Source: Lucifuga dentata
Taxonomy: Eukaryota; Chordata; Actinopteri; Ophidiiformes; Bythitidae
Assembly: GCA_014773175.1 (NCBI GenBank)
Contig: VXCM01000999.1
Coordinates: 119,521-183,520 of the forward strand
Direction: 5' to 3'
DNA: 64,000 nt
In this document: positions 25,380 to 38,552 of the stretch, in pieces
How the letters are laid out: each line of letters begins with the position of its first letter
Position numbering within the stretch: the first letter of the stretch is position 1
Translations under genes and position numbers: made by a program
Notes under the pieces: model-generated
Databases searched by the model: none
What the model was told of the DNA's origin: nothing
The model's input: the letters and a program-made list of their open reading frames with translations, nothing else

Positions 25380-27049
25380 CACCACAGCACCTTAAGGCCT
25401 ATTTATATGTCATACAAAGTAGGACGTTCAGGGCAAAAAGATGTCTTGAAAGGTTCAATACAAGGCTAACTTTGCCTTTTATTTTGTCTGCTTCTGATAT
25501 CTTCCCCTGGCCACAATTTGATCAGAATATCATGTGGTTGGTCATATCACGGCTGAGGGGCCAGCAGATATACAGCTTGTTACCATCCTGCATCTCCTAC
25601 TGGCATCATGTGGCACAAAAAGAACTCCAGTTCGCAGAGACTATACTGCGTGCATAGTTCCAAGGCATTCTTTTGTTCTTTTGTTGTTTTGTCTTACATC
25701 TGCTGAAGTACTGAAGCCTTGACTTCGACTTTCAGCCATTAGACATGTTCAGAGATACAGCTCTGAACTCCAATACAGTGACATAGAAATTGGAGGTGAA
25801 GAAACAGCAAAGCAAATTAACAAAGGCTGAGAAGGATAAGAATGTGGAAAGAAAAGAAATGATGAGTGATAAAAGCTCTCATGTCCTTGCAGCAGAACTG
25901 TGCGAAGGCCTGGCACTGAAAGGATCTGTATAGACGATTTTACACACAAAATGCAAGCATACACACACATATCCTTAATGATTTATTACCTAGGTTTTAC
26001 CTTATCTCCATATCCATGACACTGGTCCAGCCTGCAGTAAATAACCTTGTGTCCCCTCATTAGTAGGACAGCTATGTCTCCTTTGGCCTCATTGTCTGCA
26101 CATGCCCACACCGAAACACAAACAGTCACACACGCACACGTTATACCCCTGAGACTAGGCCAGGCATCACCGTCATAAATCCATAGGCCACACAGTCTGG
26201 CAGCCAGGACTGGGTAGCTAATTATCCAGACAAGTAGTGCTGGGCATGGAGGTGACCCAGCCATACAGACCAGAATCCGGCAGAGAGAAACACAGACCGA
26301 TAAGTATAACAGACAGGCAGCTAGATAAGAAGTGATAATGTCATGTGAGAATGCTTTATTGATGTGTTGAAACATGTAGTCAATAACAAGTAGTGCAGAG
26401 ACAGTTCAGGAAGAATGTCCTTGGCATTGCTATGGATTAATGGTTCTGCTCATGACTTTGTTGGCTTGAACCCAGATCCTCCTCTTGAGGGGAGTCTCAC
26501 TTCTTCATGTTAATTCCCTTTATTAATTGGCTTCACCCTTCAGGGTATGAGTGCTTCAGCTAATCCCAGTATACTGCATGGTGGCGCAGTGGTTAGCACT
26601 ATTGCCTCACAGCAAGGAGGTTTTGGGTTCAATTCCCAGCTGGGGCAGGGCCTTTCTGTGTGGAGTTTGCACACTATAAAACACAACAGCCCTCTTTAGT
26701 TATGTGAACTTATTTCTTCTCTTTAACGCAAAGAATCATGATAAGTTTTGGATGTTGCACTCAGATCTCTACATTTTAGAGAAAATTAACTTAAAATCAT
26801 CTGTTGTCTTGACTGTTCGAAAGTTGAATACTGTTGTCAGTGTTCATTCAACTTACTTTTTTAAGTTATCAGGTTTTAAAAACAAACAAACAAACAAACA
26901 AACAAAAAAAAAACAGGGGAAATCCAAAAAAATTAAGGCACCATGAATTTTTAGCTGGGAAACTCAGCTTTGCCATATCATTGCACCACGAAATGTAGTA
27001 CAAACCAACTTAAGATAATCAATAAATGACATAAACACATATTTTGGTA

Positions 27050-27764
27050 CACTGTAAATCCCATTACTTCACTCAGAAAAATGGAGTAAGGAAGGAAGGT
27101 TTTTGAGTATTCCTTAAAAACCTTGCAAAAGTTAATACAACTCAACTATTGCAGGAGGTTAGGGTGGTTTAGAGTACTAATGGCTCAGTTGTTTGGAGTT
27201 AAATGACACACGTGACTCTGCTCTGATTCTCCCAGCATGCCTTGCAGCATTGTTACATACTTTGAATTCTAGTTCTGTTGGAAATATTTCTGTTGTAAAT
27301 ATCTGTTATAATCCTTTTTGTGAATGTTATAGCTTTGTGTAAGTTTATTTGTTGCTGTAGCAGTTTGAGTTACATTTGAAATGCTTTCTACTTTTTGGTG
27401 TGTAACCATCAGAGAGAGTGTGTTTTCTTTTAGTGACCTCCCTGCTGCATGCTGCTGATAGTTTCTAATTATATCACCTTCTTGTTGTTGAAGCTTTAAT
27501 AACCTTTAAATGAGGGACTTTTCACTCAGCAAAGAGTTTCACTTTGTTCACTGAGCAGTCTTCTTCTATGCTCTTTACACACTGATAGATGTGTGAGCAG
27601 GGCATTCCTGCAAAAGAACATTCAATGCTCAGTGAGCTACCCCTGCATAAATAAAGGCTAAAGCTTAATAAAGTTTAATTATTAAGTTTGGAAACTCAAC
27701 TTGTTTGAGGTAATCATTTTCCACAAATTTTTTGAGTAGATTGAACTAATTTGGGTTTACAGTG
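27050..27764. mobile_element. Second, inner CACTG-ended element
   Basis: CACTGTAAATCCC at 27050 and its inverted partner CACTGTAAACCC ending at 27764 delimit a second EnSpm-like unit inside the first. I could not see a matching target duplication (gta on the left, cag on the right), so the two pairs of ends could also be duplicated termini of one element. Confidence 0.5.
27580..27663 (+). repeat. 3' tail of a V-type SINE
   Basis: The stretch gtgagcagggcattcctg, later followed by cataaataaaggcta, matches the 3' end of the SINE at 9464-9781 (gagcagggcattctgaaat and aataaataaaggtt). The SINE head is not recognisable, so this is a truncated copy. Confidence 0.55.
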
Positions 27765-28455
27765 CAGGAATTTACATTCACTTGACCTAATGCAGTAGGT
27801 TTTGTCTCATGGATAATGAGAAATAATTCATTGTCTTAACTAAGATAATCAAGTCAAATAAACTATTGTTCATGAGTTGAATCAACTTTGACAACTTGAA
27901 ATAACACATTGACACAATGCAAAGGTATTAGTTTAACTAACTTATTCAACTTAAGTTTTTCAATTGAAACAAAGAGATTTTTATGTTGAGTGAACTCACA
28001 TTTTCAAGGCAGCAAGGGAACTTATGTTTTTAAGTTGAACCACCCTGAAATGCTTTACAGTGCATGTTCTCCCCGTGCCTGTGTGGGTTTCCTCCACCAT
28101 TTTAAAAACATGTTCAGGCTTTATTCTCCTGTCAGTGCCCCTGACCACTGGCCTTACAGACTGGAGTTGGTCCCCAGGCACTGCACAGTGGCTGTCCACT
28201 GCTCCTGATTCTCAGGATGGGTTAAATGCACTGTACTTTGTGCAAATGACAATAAAGAACACATTTACCTTTACTCAGAGTTAATGACAGGGAAACACCC
28301 CAAACAGGTGGCTTCTCACTGTGAAAAGCATGTTTCTTCTGTTTTCCATGTTCCTGTCTTGTCTCTAAGAGCATATATCGCTCAAGCTGAGAAGATACAT
28401 GTGTAACATTTGGACTGTGAGATGATGCAGGTCTCTTTGAATCCAACAGTAGATT

Positions 28456-28620
28456 GTTACCTCCATAAAGGTGGTTTTCACCTATGTTTGCTGGTTGGCT
28501 TGTTGGGGCTTGTTTTGACCAGATTTTGATGAGATGTAGTGGAAGGATGGGACATGCTCCAGGGAAGAATCCATTGCAGTTGCAGATCCAGGGGAAAACC
28601 TATTGTAAGATATGGATTTT
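28456..28620 (+). repeat. Interspersed repeat beginning GTTACCTCCA
   Basis: It begins gttacctccataaaggtgg and continues with ttttgatgagatgtagtgg and atccaggggaaa. The same type of repeat brackets the LINE at 45.1-46.5 kb and, in decayed form, appears at 9.84-10.14 kb. Confidence 0.45.
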
Positions 28621-28666
28621 CAATATTTTTGATAGAATATCAATATCTGTGAAATAAGATATATTT

Positions 28667-28668
<2 letters not shown>

Positions 28669-28700
<32 letters not shown>
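28669..28700. repeat. (TA)n microsatellite
   Basis: About 16 TA units immediately left of the mariner-like MITE, flanked by complementary ttctta / aagaa words. Confidence 0.9.
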
Positions 28701-28702
<2 letters not shown>

Positions 28703-28723
28703 AAAAAAACATATTGATATATA

Positions 28724-28931
28724 CAGGGTGTCCCAAAAAATGTATACACACTCTGAATGATTATAAATACAATGTTTATTAAGATATATCTAGGTTTTAT
28801 AATCCAAGTTAAAAGTGTAGAATCTTTTGCTTCGTCTTGCTTCTGCCATTACTTCAAATTAGTTGCACCTGTAAAAAAAGAAAGTTTGAGTATCATTCAA
28901 AGTGTGTATACATTTTTTTTGGGACACCCTA
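28724..28931. mobile_element. mariner-like MITE
   Basis: The left end is cagggtgtcccaaaaaatgt and the right end is its inverted complement (atttttttt then gggacaccct), extending through tatacacact on both sides. Both ends lie in TA-rich DNA (a TA run at 28669-28700 and TA repeats after 28931), consistent with TA target preference. The interior has no coding capacity. Its right end is copied once more after the N at 28976 by an assembly overlap. Confidence 0.75.
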
Positions 28932-29042
28932 TATATATATATATATACATGGTCATACCACTTTGTTTCAGAGTTNACATTTTTTTTGGGACACCCTATA
29001 TATATATATATATACATGGTCATACCACTTTGTTTCAGAGTT
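28910..29042. other. Assembly junction: 66 bp direct repeat around one N
   Basis: 28910-28975 and 28977-29042 are identical around the N at 28976. The duplicated DNA includes the right end of a mariner-like MITE, which would otherwise look like a tandem insertion. Confidence 0.85.
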
Positions 29043-31174
29043 AGCGGCTGTCTCCCACCTGGTGTAGTTATGCTCCAGTGGGCTGGCTCAGTCGGGGGGT
29101 GGTGAGAGCATAGTTGCCAGCCTGGTGCTGATAGAGTCATACTGCTGCTGGTCTGTCTACATTTTTGGGAGGGAAGCACAGACAGACAGGCAAAGGCGAC
29201 CTACTGCACTGCAAGGTGCTGTGGAGTGGTGAGATGCAGGAATATTTGTGTGTAAGTGTTTGTGTGTGCGTAGCCAAATTGATGAGCAGATTGTGAGTGG
29301 GTTTGTGTGAAGTCTCAGCACCGAGGGGGCGAGAAAGAGAGGGGAAAACAGAGATGACAGCCAGACAAAAACCAAGGCCAGAATCCGGTGAATGACGTAA
29401 AAGACATCAAAACTGCTGCAATAATTTTATTCTGACATGACATGATATTTTGCTACTTAATAGAAGACACATTTATTTTTAACATGTTTATGATACAGAG
29501 GCATTGATTTACCATGAAAGTTACACACTAGCACCATATACCAAATGCATAATACAGTCCTGCTTCTGATTTATTACAACATGTCAGGAACATTAGCAGA
29601 CATTCTGTGCTGTCTGGAGCTTGTTTTGAACTTGACACTGATGGAAAAAAAAAAACAAAACATCATTAAATACAAAGCCTAGCTTTCTATAATATCAAGT
29701 CACTGACTGTGTTTACATGGACTGTTTTTTTTCCCTTTTGAGTGTAGTTAGTGCGATGGATGATTCCCACTAGCATAATGATTGGACAAGGTGTCCTGGT
29801 TACATTTTTAACACGCACACTTCACCATGAGTGAACTTTTAAAAACCATGATGTGATGTTATTGATGTATATGGTGTTATTAGTTTACTCATGTGCATTT
29901 GTTCTGAAGGTTGATCATAATATGTAATTCTGCTGGAGTTATTGAAGGTAAGCTTTCTGTTTATCATCCTGAAACTAATAATAGGGTGGTTCCCCTGAGA
30001 AAGATTCCACACTTGGAAATGTGGTAGAAAATGCTCGTAAATGACATGGAAGAGGTAAGTCTTCTAAGGAGAACATTGCTGTGTTCCTCCATACAATACA
30101 ATGTTGTGTATTTTCCTAATGTATTGATTTGTTCCCATTTTATGACATTAATAACATGATAAAACATGGATAAACAAATGGACATGGATCATTAGCATTC
30201 AACTCTCACATATTACTCTAACTCTGTAATGCTACATTTACATTGTCATGTAAAGCGACCTGATTCAGATCTTTTGCTCACATGCGGGCACATATTGGAT
30301 ATGCATTGTGAAGATATAAATGGTAAAAAGCACATGAAACTGAATATTTTCAGATCCATTTTTAGCCCAGGAATATGTGGAAATAAATCAGATACATATT
30401 GGATATCTGCCAATGTGAGCAATCTAAATACACAGACCGGAATGTCCTTGCCATTCCGACTCCTACGTACTGTTCTACTTTATCCACATATGAATGATGT
30501 AAGCGACCAATGTGATGACCACTCTGTCAACAGAAATAGAGGACATACTATATATTAGACATACTGATGTGGTGCTTATATGTTAGTGTGTGATTACAGG
30601 CTCCCATTGTAGTCACCACAGTCCAACTCCCACCTGCTTCTCCTTTGTGATCATATGATGGGAGAGTTTTGGGATAAACACTCACTCAACATATCGAATG
30701 TTTCTCTCCACATTTGTCAATTGCTAACCCACTGATCATATAGATAAATATTTCTCTTATATTCATACATTGCAGCATTGTTTTACATCTGTCAAAGAGA
30801 AAATGTAAATACACTATAGGCCAAAGATCAGAATTGGGCATCAAGACCTGTAGTGTATATGTAGCCTAAAAGTGAAATGGAAATTGAGGTTCAACTCCTG
30901 CCACCCCAGCAGTGAGCTGACAGAACCATTTTAGTGACAATATGCTATGTGCTGTGGACTGATCTGCCAACTGCCAGCCTCCCACCCAGAACACCAATCA
31001 GAGAGGAGAACCAGGCTCATTATTCAGGACAATTAACCAATGGGCTGGGTGTCTTCTGTCATTACTCATGGCTCATTTGGTCCCAGTCAGATGAAGGTGC
31101 CATGTCCACTCAGGCTGCATGTCACTCGGGGGGAAGGGGGGCTGCATTCCACAAAGAAAGAGAGATACAAGCAG

Positions 31175-31177
<3 letters not shown>

Positions 31178-31208
<31 letters not shown>
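31178..31208. repeat. (GA)n microsatellite
   Basis: About 15 units in a purine-rich stretch. Confidence 0.9.
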
Positions 31209-31210
<2 letters not shown>

Positions 31211-33432
31211 AGCAGACACACCAGTTCATTCCCACGTGCATGCTTGTGTTTATCTGCACCTGCTTCATAATGGTAGCCAACACAGGTGCAAACACACACA
31301 GAGGGCAGATGTTATTTTATTATCTTGTTTTATTTTTCTTTTTTCTGATTTTTCTTTTCCTAATTGTACTATAAAGTTAGTTACATGCATGTTCTGGAGA
31401 ATTTGCTTCACATAAATCCCTAAATGAGACTAAACTATAGTTGTACAAAGTGGAAAGAAAAGTTGAGATAAAGTGACCATTCAGGAAGAGATAATAAAGA
31501 AAAAAGATAGTAACGCAATAATGGCAATAGGCAAGGAAATTCATCAAGCATAAAGGTATGTGGCAATGCAGCAGCATGGCAGCCTGTGCTGATGCAATGC
31601 TTTCAGCATCCATCTCAACCATGTGTGTGGACATGCACACATTCACACAACCATACACACGTACAGAAAGATGAAACTGTATGCATGACTAATCCATTTA
31701 ACACTCTCCCCCAGCAGCCTGGCATGAGAGCATCGTCCAGTAACCCACAAATTTGGATGCTCTGCTTGGTTGTGCTCACACGCATGCACATGTGCGCACA
31801 CATATAAACACACGGTGTAACCCTGGCCATCTACATTGAAAATAGCCTCCAGATTGGCCTCCATGGTGGTTTATGTGCATGACTTTGTCCATCCATTTTG
31901 AGGGTGTGATGTGGGCAAATAAGAAGTGTGATTATTCCCATGGACAACTGCCTGTGTCTGAAATGAATCATCAACCACAGATGCTGTGACAAAAGTTTTG
32001 AAACTTTTTTTTTTATTCTGTTTTAAGAGCTGACACTTCATTCTTTTGCTTCCAGTTGCTTGTAGATAAATTTATATTACTTGAAAGTTATAATGCAATA
32101 CACTTATAATGGAAGAAAATTTCAGTCCTACTTAAAAGAAACAGATCCTTATTCTGGGACCGTTAGGTTTGTTATAGAGGCTGACGATCAAAAAACTTTT
32201 CTGTAAAGAGTGATTGGTACAGATTTCTTTAAGTCCTGTATATGAGAGTAATATTACATAATTTCTCCAGGTGCAAAGTTCCAGACAGCAGGGTCTGCTC
32301 TGTAGGATTTATAAGGAGGTGACAATATTAAATGACTCCGGTTTCCATTAGGCATGTTGCACCAAATTGTTTATCGACGCATATCTCAGAGCTGACACTC
32401 TCTGATTAATAATGTTATTAAGGAAGGAGGAGCAGAGAGAGAAAAAAGATGACAGGCCATTCTGTGACTGCCTAGAAACATTGACCATTACTCTGTGTGC
32501 ATGTGTGTGTGTGCATGTGTGTGTATTTGTGTTTTAAACAAGTGCACCCTGACACCTGCATTGGTGTACAAATTTTACATTTAATATGCACATGACCATG
32601 CATTTGCATTCATTATCTCTTTAATACATGCATTGTATCTGGTATGTTTGAGTATGTCTCTTGGTGTCTATAACCCGTGTGTAAGTGAGGAAGTACAGGC
32701 AGTCATTTAAACAATATGAAGTGAAGTGCTTTGGTGGTTTTCTGCTGGTATGAGATAGTTTCAGGTAATTTCAGCTAAAAATAAATTCTACTCAATTATT
32801 CTAACACACATATTTTGAAGAAGTATACCAATCCTATGATGCCTTTTTCTCCAATTTGAAGTGGTGTCATTCAGGATAACAGTGGCCCCTTCCACTTTGC
32901 ATGTGTTCAGCTGGTGTTTTGAACAGCATGGTAATAACATCAGCAACAAGCGGAGCATTTTGAAATGTCAAGATATGATCTAAATTGAGCTTTCATGCTC
33001 TGTTCTGTAACAAAACCTGCAGTGGCTTTTTTCCTCTTCCAGCATGACAGGGAAAGCTCAATAATGTCTCAGAATCATGTGATAGCAACAATAAGCAGAT
33101 CTGTGGACGAAAACCTTTGGTAGGAAAGATTTCATATCATTGCAGAGTCCCCATCATTGCAAAGAAAAGTTTTGGGATTTTTTTTTTTTTCTTTTTTTTA
33201 ACCATAGTGCATAATGGAACCCCCACTGATCTACTGACTTTTTATCCTAAAGCTTTCTGTCAGATTTAAAGCCCTGATGATTGGCTATAAGCCGAGGAAG
33301 ACAGCGATACTGTCGGTCTGGGTGAGCCACGGCAGGCTGCACGTCATCTGACACCTGTCTCATTCACATCTGCTGTAGGACCCATGGGCCACTGATTTGT
33401 GTGAATGCTTGGGCTCACATGACGTGTGTGTG

Positions 33433-33437
<5 letters not shown>

Positions 33438-33479
<42 letters not shown>
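33438..33479. repeat. (AG)n microsatellite
   Basis: About 21 perfect units. Confidence 0.95.
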
Positions 33480-33481
<2 letters not shown>

Positions 33482-34665
33482 TGGCCTTGCCTCACTACAC
33501 CGTCGACGGATCAGTCAGGGGGAGGAGAAAAATGAACTAATCAGCCTCTCGAGTGGTGGAATCTCACCCAATTTATTTCCAAGCTAACAGGCGTTGGTTA
33601 ATGAGCTGAAGCAAAGCATCCTCTCTCCTCCGTCTCCCTCCTCTCCTCCTGCGCTGAATCTGTGGACTGAACCAAATGCATGTGCACGTGCACTCATCTT
33701 TATGAGTCCAACTACATGTTTACATTCCAGTTCAAACAAGAACTAATACACGTTTGTAATACACTTCACACACAAACACACACACACACACACACACTCA
33801 CATCTCTGCACACTCTTAGTTTGGTTTGACTGAAATCATGAAGGCGGGTGAAGGGCTTGGTATTTGGTAGAATTGTCAGGCTTACAAAATGTCACATAAA
33901 AAGATTGTCTCCTAATGTGATGTCTCTGGGACTCAAGTTAAATACATTTTTAACCCTTGTTCATTGTATTAACGTTGATCTTATATCAGTTTGAACTTTG
34001 AGACCATTATGAATCAAATGGGAATGAGCACATGAACCACAGCTTAAGATCAGCATCCTCTCTGTTAAGGTAAATGACATGATTCTTTGCTAGTTTTCAA
34101 ATGTAAACTCCTTGTTATTGTACAAGAATTCAAATGTAAGGAAAAATGTTCTCATAGTTTACGTTGTCGTTTTGAAAGGTTTGATAGCTTTTGCAAGAAA
34201 TGTTTCTATAGTTCAAGTTTTGATAGAAAAAAGTGCTTTTCCAAGACACTGTGTATTTAACATATTTGTTAGAAAAACATTTTACTGGCAATGTGCTTCA
34301 CATCCTTGGGCTGATTTGTTGGTTTATTGTTGTTATTCTGCAAATTGCTGACCAAATTTAAACATGATAGAGATGCCTAAAATGTTTTGTGTAGGCATAT
34401 TTTGTTGTCAGTATCTTTCTACATGGCCTACTTTGTATCATTATTCAAAAATGATAGAGGGAGAAGTAGAGGAAGCAGAGATATCTACAGTATATGTCCA
34501 CTGATAGTAACCCTCAGTAATCCATCATACACTGCACCCACGGGACATGTTATACTTTACATAATGAGAGCAACTCATGTTTTCTAAATAGCAATAACTG
34601 CTAGCTCTTCATCATAACAAGCAGAGTGAAGTTACTTTGATACTGGAATTTACTGGAATATTTAA

Positions 34666-35229
34666 ATGCCCATACCAGTGATTTTATATGTTTAAGACCA
34701 ATAAATACTATCTGCATACATGTTACAATACTGTCAACTGTTTTCCAAAACATACTACTGGAACGGTAAATATTAGAATTTTTTTCCCCCATCCTGACTG
34801 CCACTGGTTTCACTTCATTCAAGTACACTAATAAAATAAACTTGTAGAGACTTGAAGAGACTTGAGAGAAGTTATCCATCACAGCAAAACACAACATCTA
34901 TGAATTTTTTTTTGTCAAAGTTACTTAATTTTACTTAATTTTAGTGATCTAACAGAGAAAAAAATGCACGCCAGGGAATACAGTCCCAGGAGAAGACAGC
35001 TTTTACCAAGGAATTAAAACAATCATGTCTTCTACAGTTAGACATACATTTTATCAGGAGAAACATTGAATTTTAAGGTGTGTGTATCACCTGAACATTG
35101 GATTTTGAAAGATTAGAACAGGAAAACTGAAATACAGTTCTATGTTTTGGAAAAAGATTGGCAGTAATATAACATGTACGCGAGTAATATGTTTTGGGCT
35201 TAAACATACAAAATCACCAGTATCGTCCT
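34666..35229 (+). mobile_element. TTAA-flanked MITE family, copy A
   Basis: Both ends are next to TTAA (34662-34665 and 35230-35233). About 85 bp at each end are inverted copies: the left has accagtgattttatatgttt and ccaaaacata, the right inverted has actggtgattttgtatgttt and ccaaaacata. The interior carries a conserved core with cgccagggaatacagtccca. No reading frame of note. This is one of the best preserved copies and defines the family. Confidence 0.8.
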
Positions 35230-37532
35230 TTAAATTAAGAGAATATTTTTCTACAGTATAAAATCAATTACCTTGTTTGCTATTTGAAATGGGGATTGTA
35301 TCTTCTCAAAGAGACATTTTATACAATTTCCATATTCTTATAATTTGCACATTAAAGCATTTGAAATCTTTGAAATGCTTAAAATGCAAAAAGCACAATG
35401 ATCCAGTGATCCATTCTCCCTTTCTGCAGTGCCACTGTGCACGATGAGTGAAAATAGGCTGTTTTGTCTTTAATGCCCCCCCCCCAAANAAAAAAAAAAA
35501 AAAAAAAATCCTGTTCTGTTCTGATTGGTCAGACTTAACCTGGCAGCATCAACCAAACTGCAAAACAGGGATAGCGGCCAACGACTTGCTCACTAGCTTC
35601 GCACTTCATGGGTGTGTCATTAGGTGGGTGAATTCAGATGTGTTACATGTTGATGTCAACATGTTACAAAAGAAAAAGACAAATAAAAATGAGGTTTTCA
35701 GGGCAATTCAGGGCCTATGAGTTTGGCTTACTGGATACATTCTTGCAGACATGCAAGTTTTGTAACTTTGACAATCTTTAGCACACATTCTTCCAAATAA
35801 CAAAAAGCATAATGTCCCCTTTAAATGCTGATAAAAGTGTGCCTAATTTAAATTTCCTCTTCCAGTAATTAATTTGCTTTACTTTTTGTGTTACAAATAA
35901 TTTACATTTATCCAGTATTGCATTAACTTCACAGCTGTCACATACATGTATTTTCCAGTCATAGCTTAATGGAATAAGTTCATGCTGCACACTAGGGATT
36001 GTCCAAAGGCTTTCGAAACTTAGGGAAATGCTAAATGAGGTAGAAGTAAAATTTCAAAATAGGCTTACGGATATGATGCACCAAAATGTAAATTATATCA
36101 GCATATGCACACACTGATGATAGATCATTTAAAGGGGAAACCGTTAACACATTCACCATCCCTTTGATGAAATTTTGCTGGCTGTTATTGCACAGTAGCA
36201 TCCAGTTAAGCTCAGCAGCTATAAAATGCCACACATAGATATCATCCAAAAATGTTACTTTGTAATCAATAACTATAATACTTAAGGGCTCAGTCCACCT
36301 TTAAGGTGCCAATACTATTGAACATATTGGTGAAAAAGAATTGCTTCAAAAGTCATATAGTTGAATGGTGAACAGCTCCAGTGACCTTTTGAGAAAATGC
36401 CAGTGAAACCTTCCAGCAAAATCTCACATTCCTGCAGCATTGCTGACATTATGGAGAGGCTTTGTGAAATCTGCGGCAGTGAAACAAGGTTTCTGCTGTG
36501 GCTGCTGGCTGAGCAAAAGCCATGGAAGTATTTTAACACCTACTACCACCCTTCACTCTCCATACATTGTTGAAGAGTAAAAGAAAAAAGATAATGGGAA
36601 TTAGAGTGAGAAACATACAGGAGAGCTGCAGAGAGATAAAGAGAGTGCTACATTCCTTGACATATGATCATATTTTAGTGGGATTTTCAAAAAGTTTTCT
36701 CTTGGCATCCAATCCCCAACCACCTGTCCACACTTTTAAATAATTTTTACAATATTATTTAAAGTGTTCTTATATAACAGTGAATGTAAAAATGGTGAAG
36801 TAAAAAAAATCCCTACAGTTTTATTAAGCTTGTCACTTAGGAATCAGTTCACTTTTCACACAAAGATCACAAACTGTCTTGAGCATCTCGAGCCCTTATT
36901 TAATTAAAATGTGATAATAGCAAAGTTTTACACTAAAGAGGCTGAATGGTAGATTCACAGTGCTGCACTCAATATAATGACAAATGAAAATTGCACTCAT
37001 AATCATAAAAAGTGTTCCATTACTTGACAAGACCAGGTCTTTATACAAAGCTTTAAAATGATAAATGTACCATTTTGATTAAAACTGGCAGAATTTTACA
37101 GTTGGAAATGATTAGAATAAATTGTCAATATTAGGATTTGTGACAGTGTTCATAAGACATTAGCCTCATGACCAAAAGCTGTGCACAAGCATATGCAGCA
37201 GGTTTTGTGAGTGCACAGAAATTGACATGTCAACACTGATAAATTATTTCTTGACATCAAGACCTCTAGGGGAATGCTCAGAATGATGTTACATGGGCAA
37301 ATTATACTAAATCAACATTAATTTGGTGCTTTCAAGGTCAGTTGATATGCAAGATGGGTCAGGTGAACAGGTAAAGAAATGTTAGTGCTCAATTTTCACC
37401 TGTTCACTCCAGGATAGCTTTTTTTTTCTCCTTCTTCTTTTACTGGTAGCACCAAAAATCTTTTCACAGTGTGTTTTTATGGCATTTAGAGGCCTATAGA
37501 AGCATTTTCCCATTGCCTGGTTTGGTTTTAGG

Positions 37533-37567
37533 GAGTAGAGTAGAGTAGAATAGAGTAGAGTAGAGTG
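37533..37567. repeat. (TAGAG)n microsatellite
   Basis: Seven pentanucleotide copies, one with a substitution (tagaa). Confidence 0.9.
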
Positions 37568-38508
37568 TTTGTTGGCATCTTGCTAGAATGACCTGCTGAA
37601 AGCTTTGTGGGCGTGACATCAACGAATGTGATGGACAGTTGATTGGTAAGGTTGGTAACCACGTCCGTGTCCGCTGGAGGCAGAGCCTCGTGGACCATTG
37701 CGGACTCGCAGAAAGTATAAACAAGGCTTGTGGGATTAATGCATACAAAAAGGGAACGGACTTGATTGACTGAGAGCAACCCATTCCCCGTTAAAAATAG
37801 TTAGATATTCTTTTTGTTTTTTTTAAATCTCGATTTTGCGATTCAGCCATTTTACACATCATGCCAAAACATAAACTCAAATTAATTGATTTATCACCCA
37901 GCCCTGAGAACATACAACAATATGCTAACTGTCACCATGTTAATCTGAAGACATGTTCAGTAAGGTTGATGTTGTAGAACCTTTTCACAGCATCCATTCA
38001 GTCCATTCAAAAAGCTGTAGCTTCATGTTAACCATGTGCACAGTCTCCCTCTGGTTGTAGCTCAGCTAATTAATCAATAGATCATCTTGTAGTTGATTCA
38101 GATCATGTTCAGATAGTGTCACTCCACAGTTCATTTGGAACCGAACTGAGACTACCTCTTCTAGGTAGGTAGATTGTTTTGATGTGTACCTGAGTGCCAT
38201 TGCTATGCTCAAATATACTCAAACAAACCCACTTTAGAAGGGAAATGCTCTGGGGTATGAACCTAATGTTCCAAACGAACTAGGTGTGAAAACACACCTA
38301 AGTGTATCTCTCCATTTAATCTGAACTCATTGGTGTTAAACAGATAGCTGGCCTGAGTTGATCAGCTCCTTTCTGTGTGTTGATGCATAGTCATGACAGA
38401 TAAGGCCAAGAGTTCTGCTAAAGGCACCAACACCAGCCATTCCCAGGCAAAGGGTGCCTGCTTGTCGTGTTCCCATGATAACCGTCTCCTTACTGCTGAG
38501 GACGCCAG

Positions 38509-38510
<2 letters not shown>

Positions 38511-38549
<39 letters not shown>
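38511..38549. repeat. (AG)n microsatellite
   Basis: About 19 units. Confidence 0.95.

Positions 38550-38552
<3 letters not shown>

Larger units (their letters stand above)
26672..28062. mobile_element. EnSpm/CACTA-like non-autonomous element inside the SINE
   Basis: The termini are CACTATAAAACA (left) and, inverted, CACTGTAAAGCA (right), 10 of 12 identical. The junctions share CA (or TGCA if the terminal bases are counted differently). The subterminal DNA is full of short caactt/aagttg words, typical of fish EnSpm-like elements. It contains a second pair of CACTGTAAA ends and a SINE tail, and no transposase frame. Confidence 0.7.
26577..28275 (+). mobile_element. tRNA-derived SINE interrupted by a ~1.4 kb insertion
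   Basis: The head (26577-26671) has an A box (tggcgcagtgg, 26582-26592) and a B box (ggttcaattcc, 26626-26636) and runs to ctgtgtggagtttgca. The body resumes at 28063 with catgttctccccgtgcctg and ends near aatgacaataaag. Joined, the two parts match the uninterrupted SINE at 14396-14665. Everything between is the DNA element described separately. Confidence 0.85.
29043..34661. other. Non-coding DNA, nothing recognised
   Basis: GA and CA microsatellites and several CA/TG-rich tracts. All open frames are chance frames. A small inverted pair (tacactatagg ... cctgtagtgta, 30810-30860) may be a deleted Tc1-like relic. Confidence 0.5.

Noticed and set aside
30934..31374. 146-codon plus-strand frame
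   Set aside because: The middle is a (GA)n microsatellite coding RERER and the end is low-complexity hydrophobic. No family resemblance.
37494..37784. Two overlapping minus-strand frames in CpG-richer DNA
   Set aside because: Neither reads as a known protein; the stretch may be an old repeat, but no ends could be defined.
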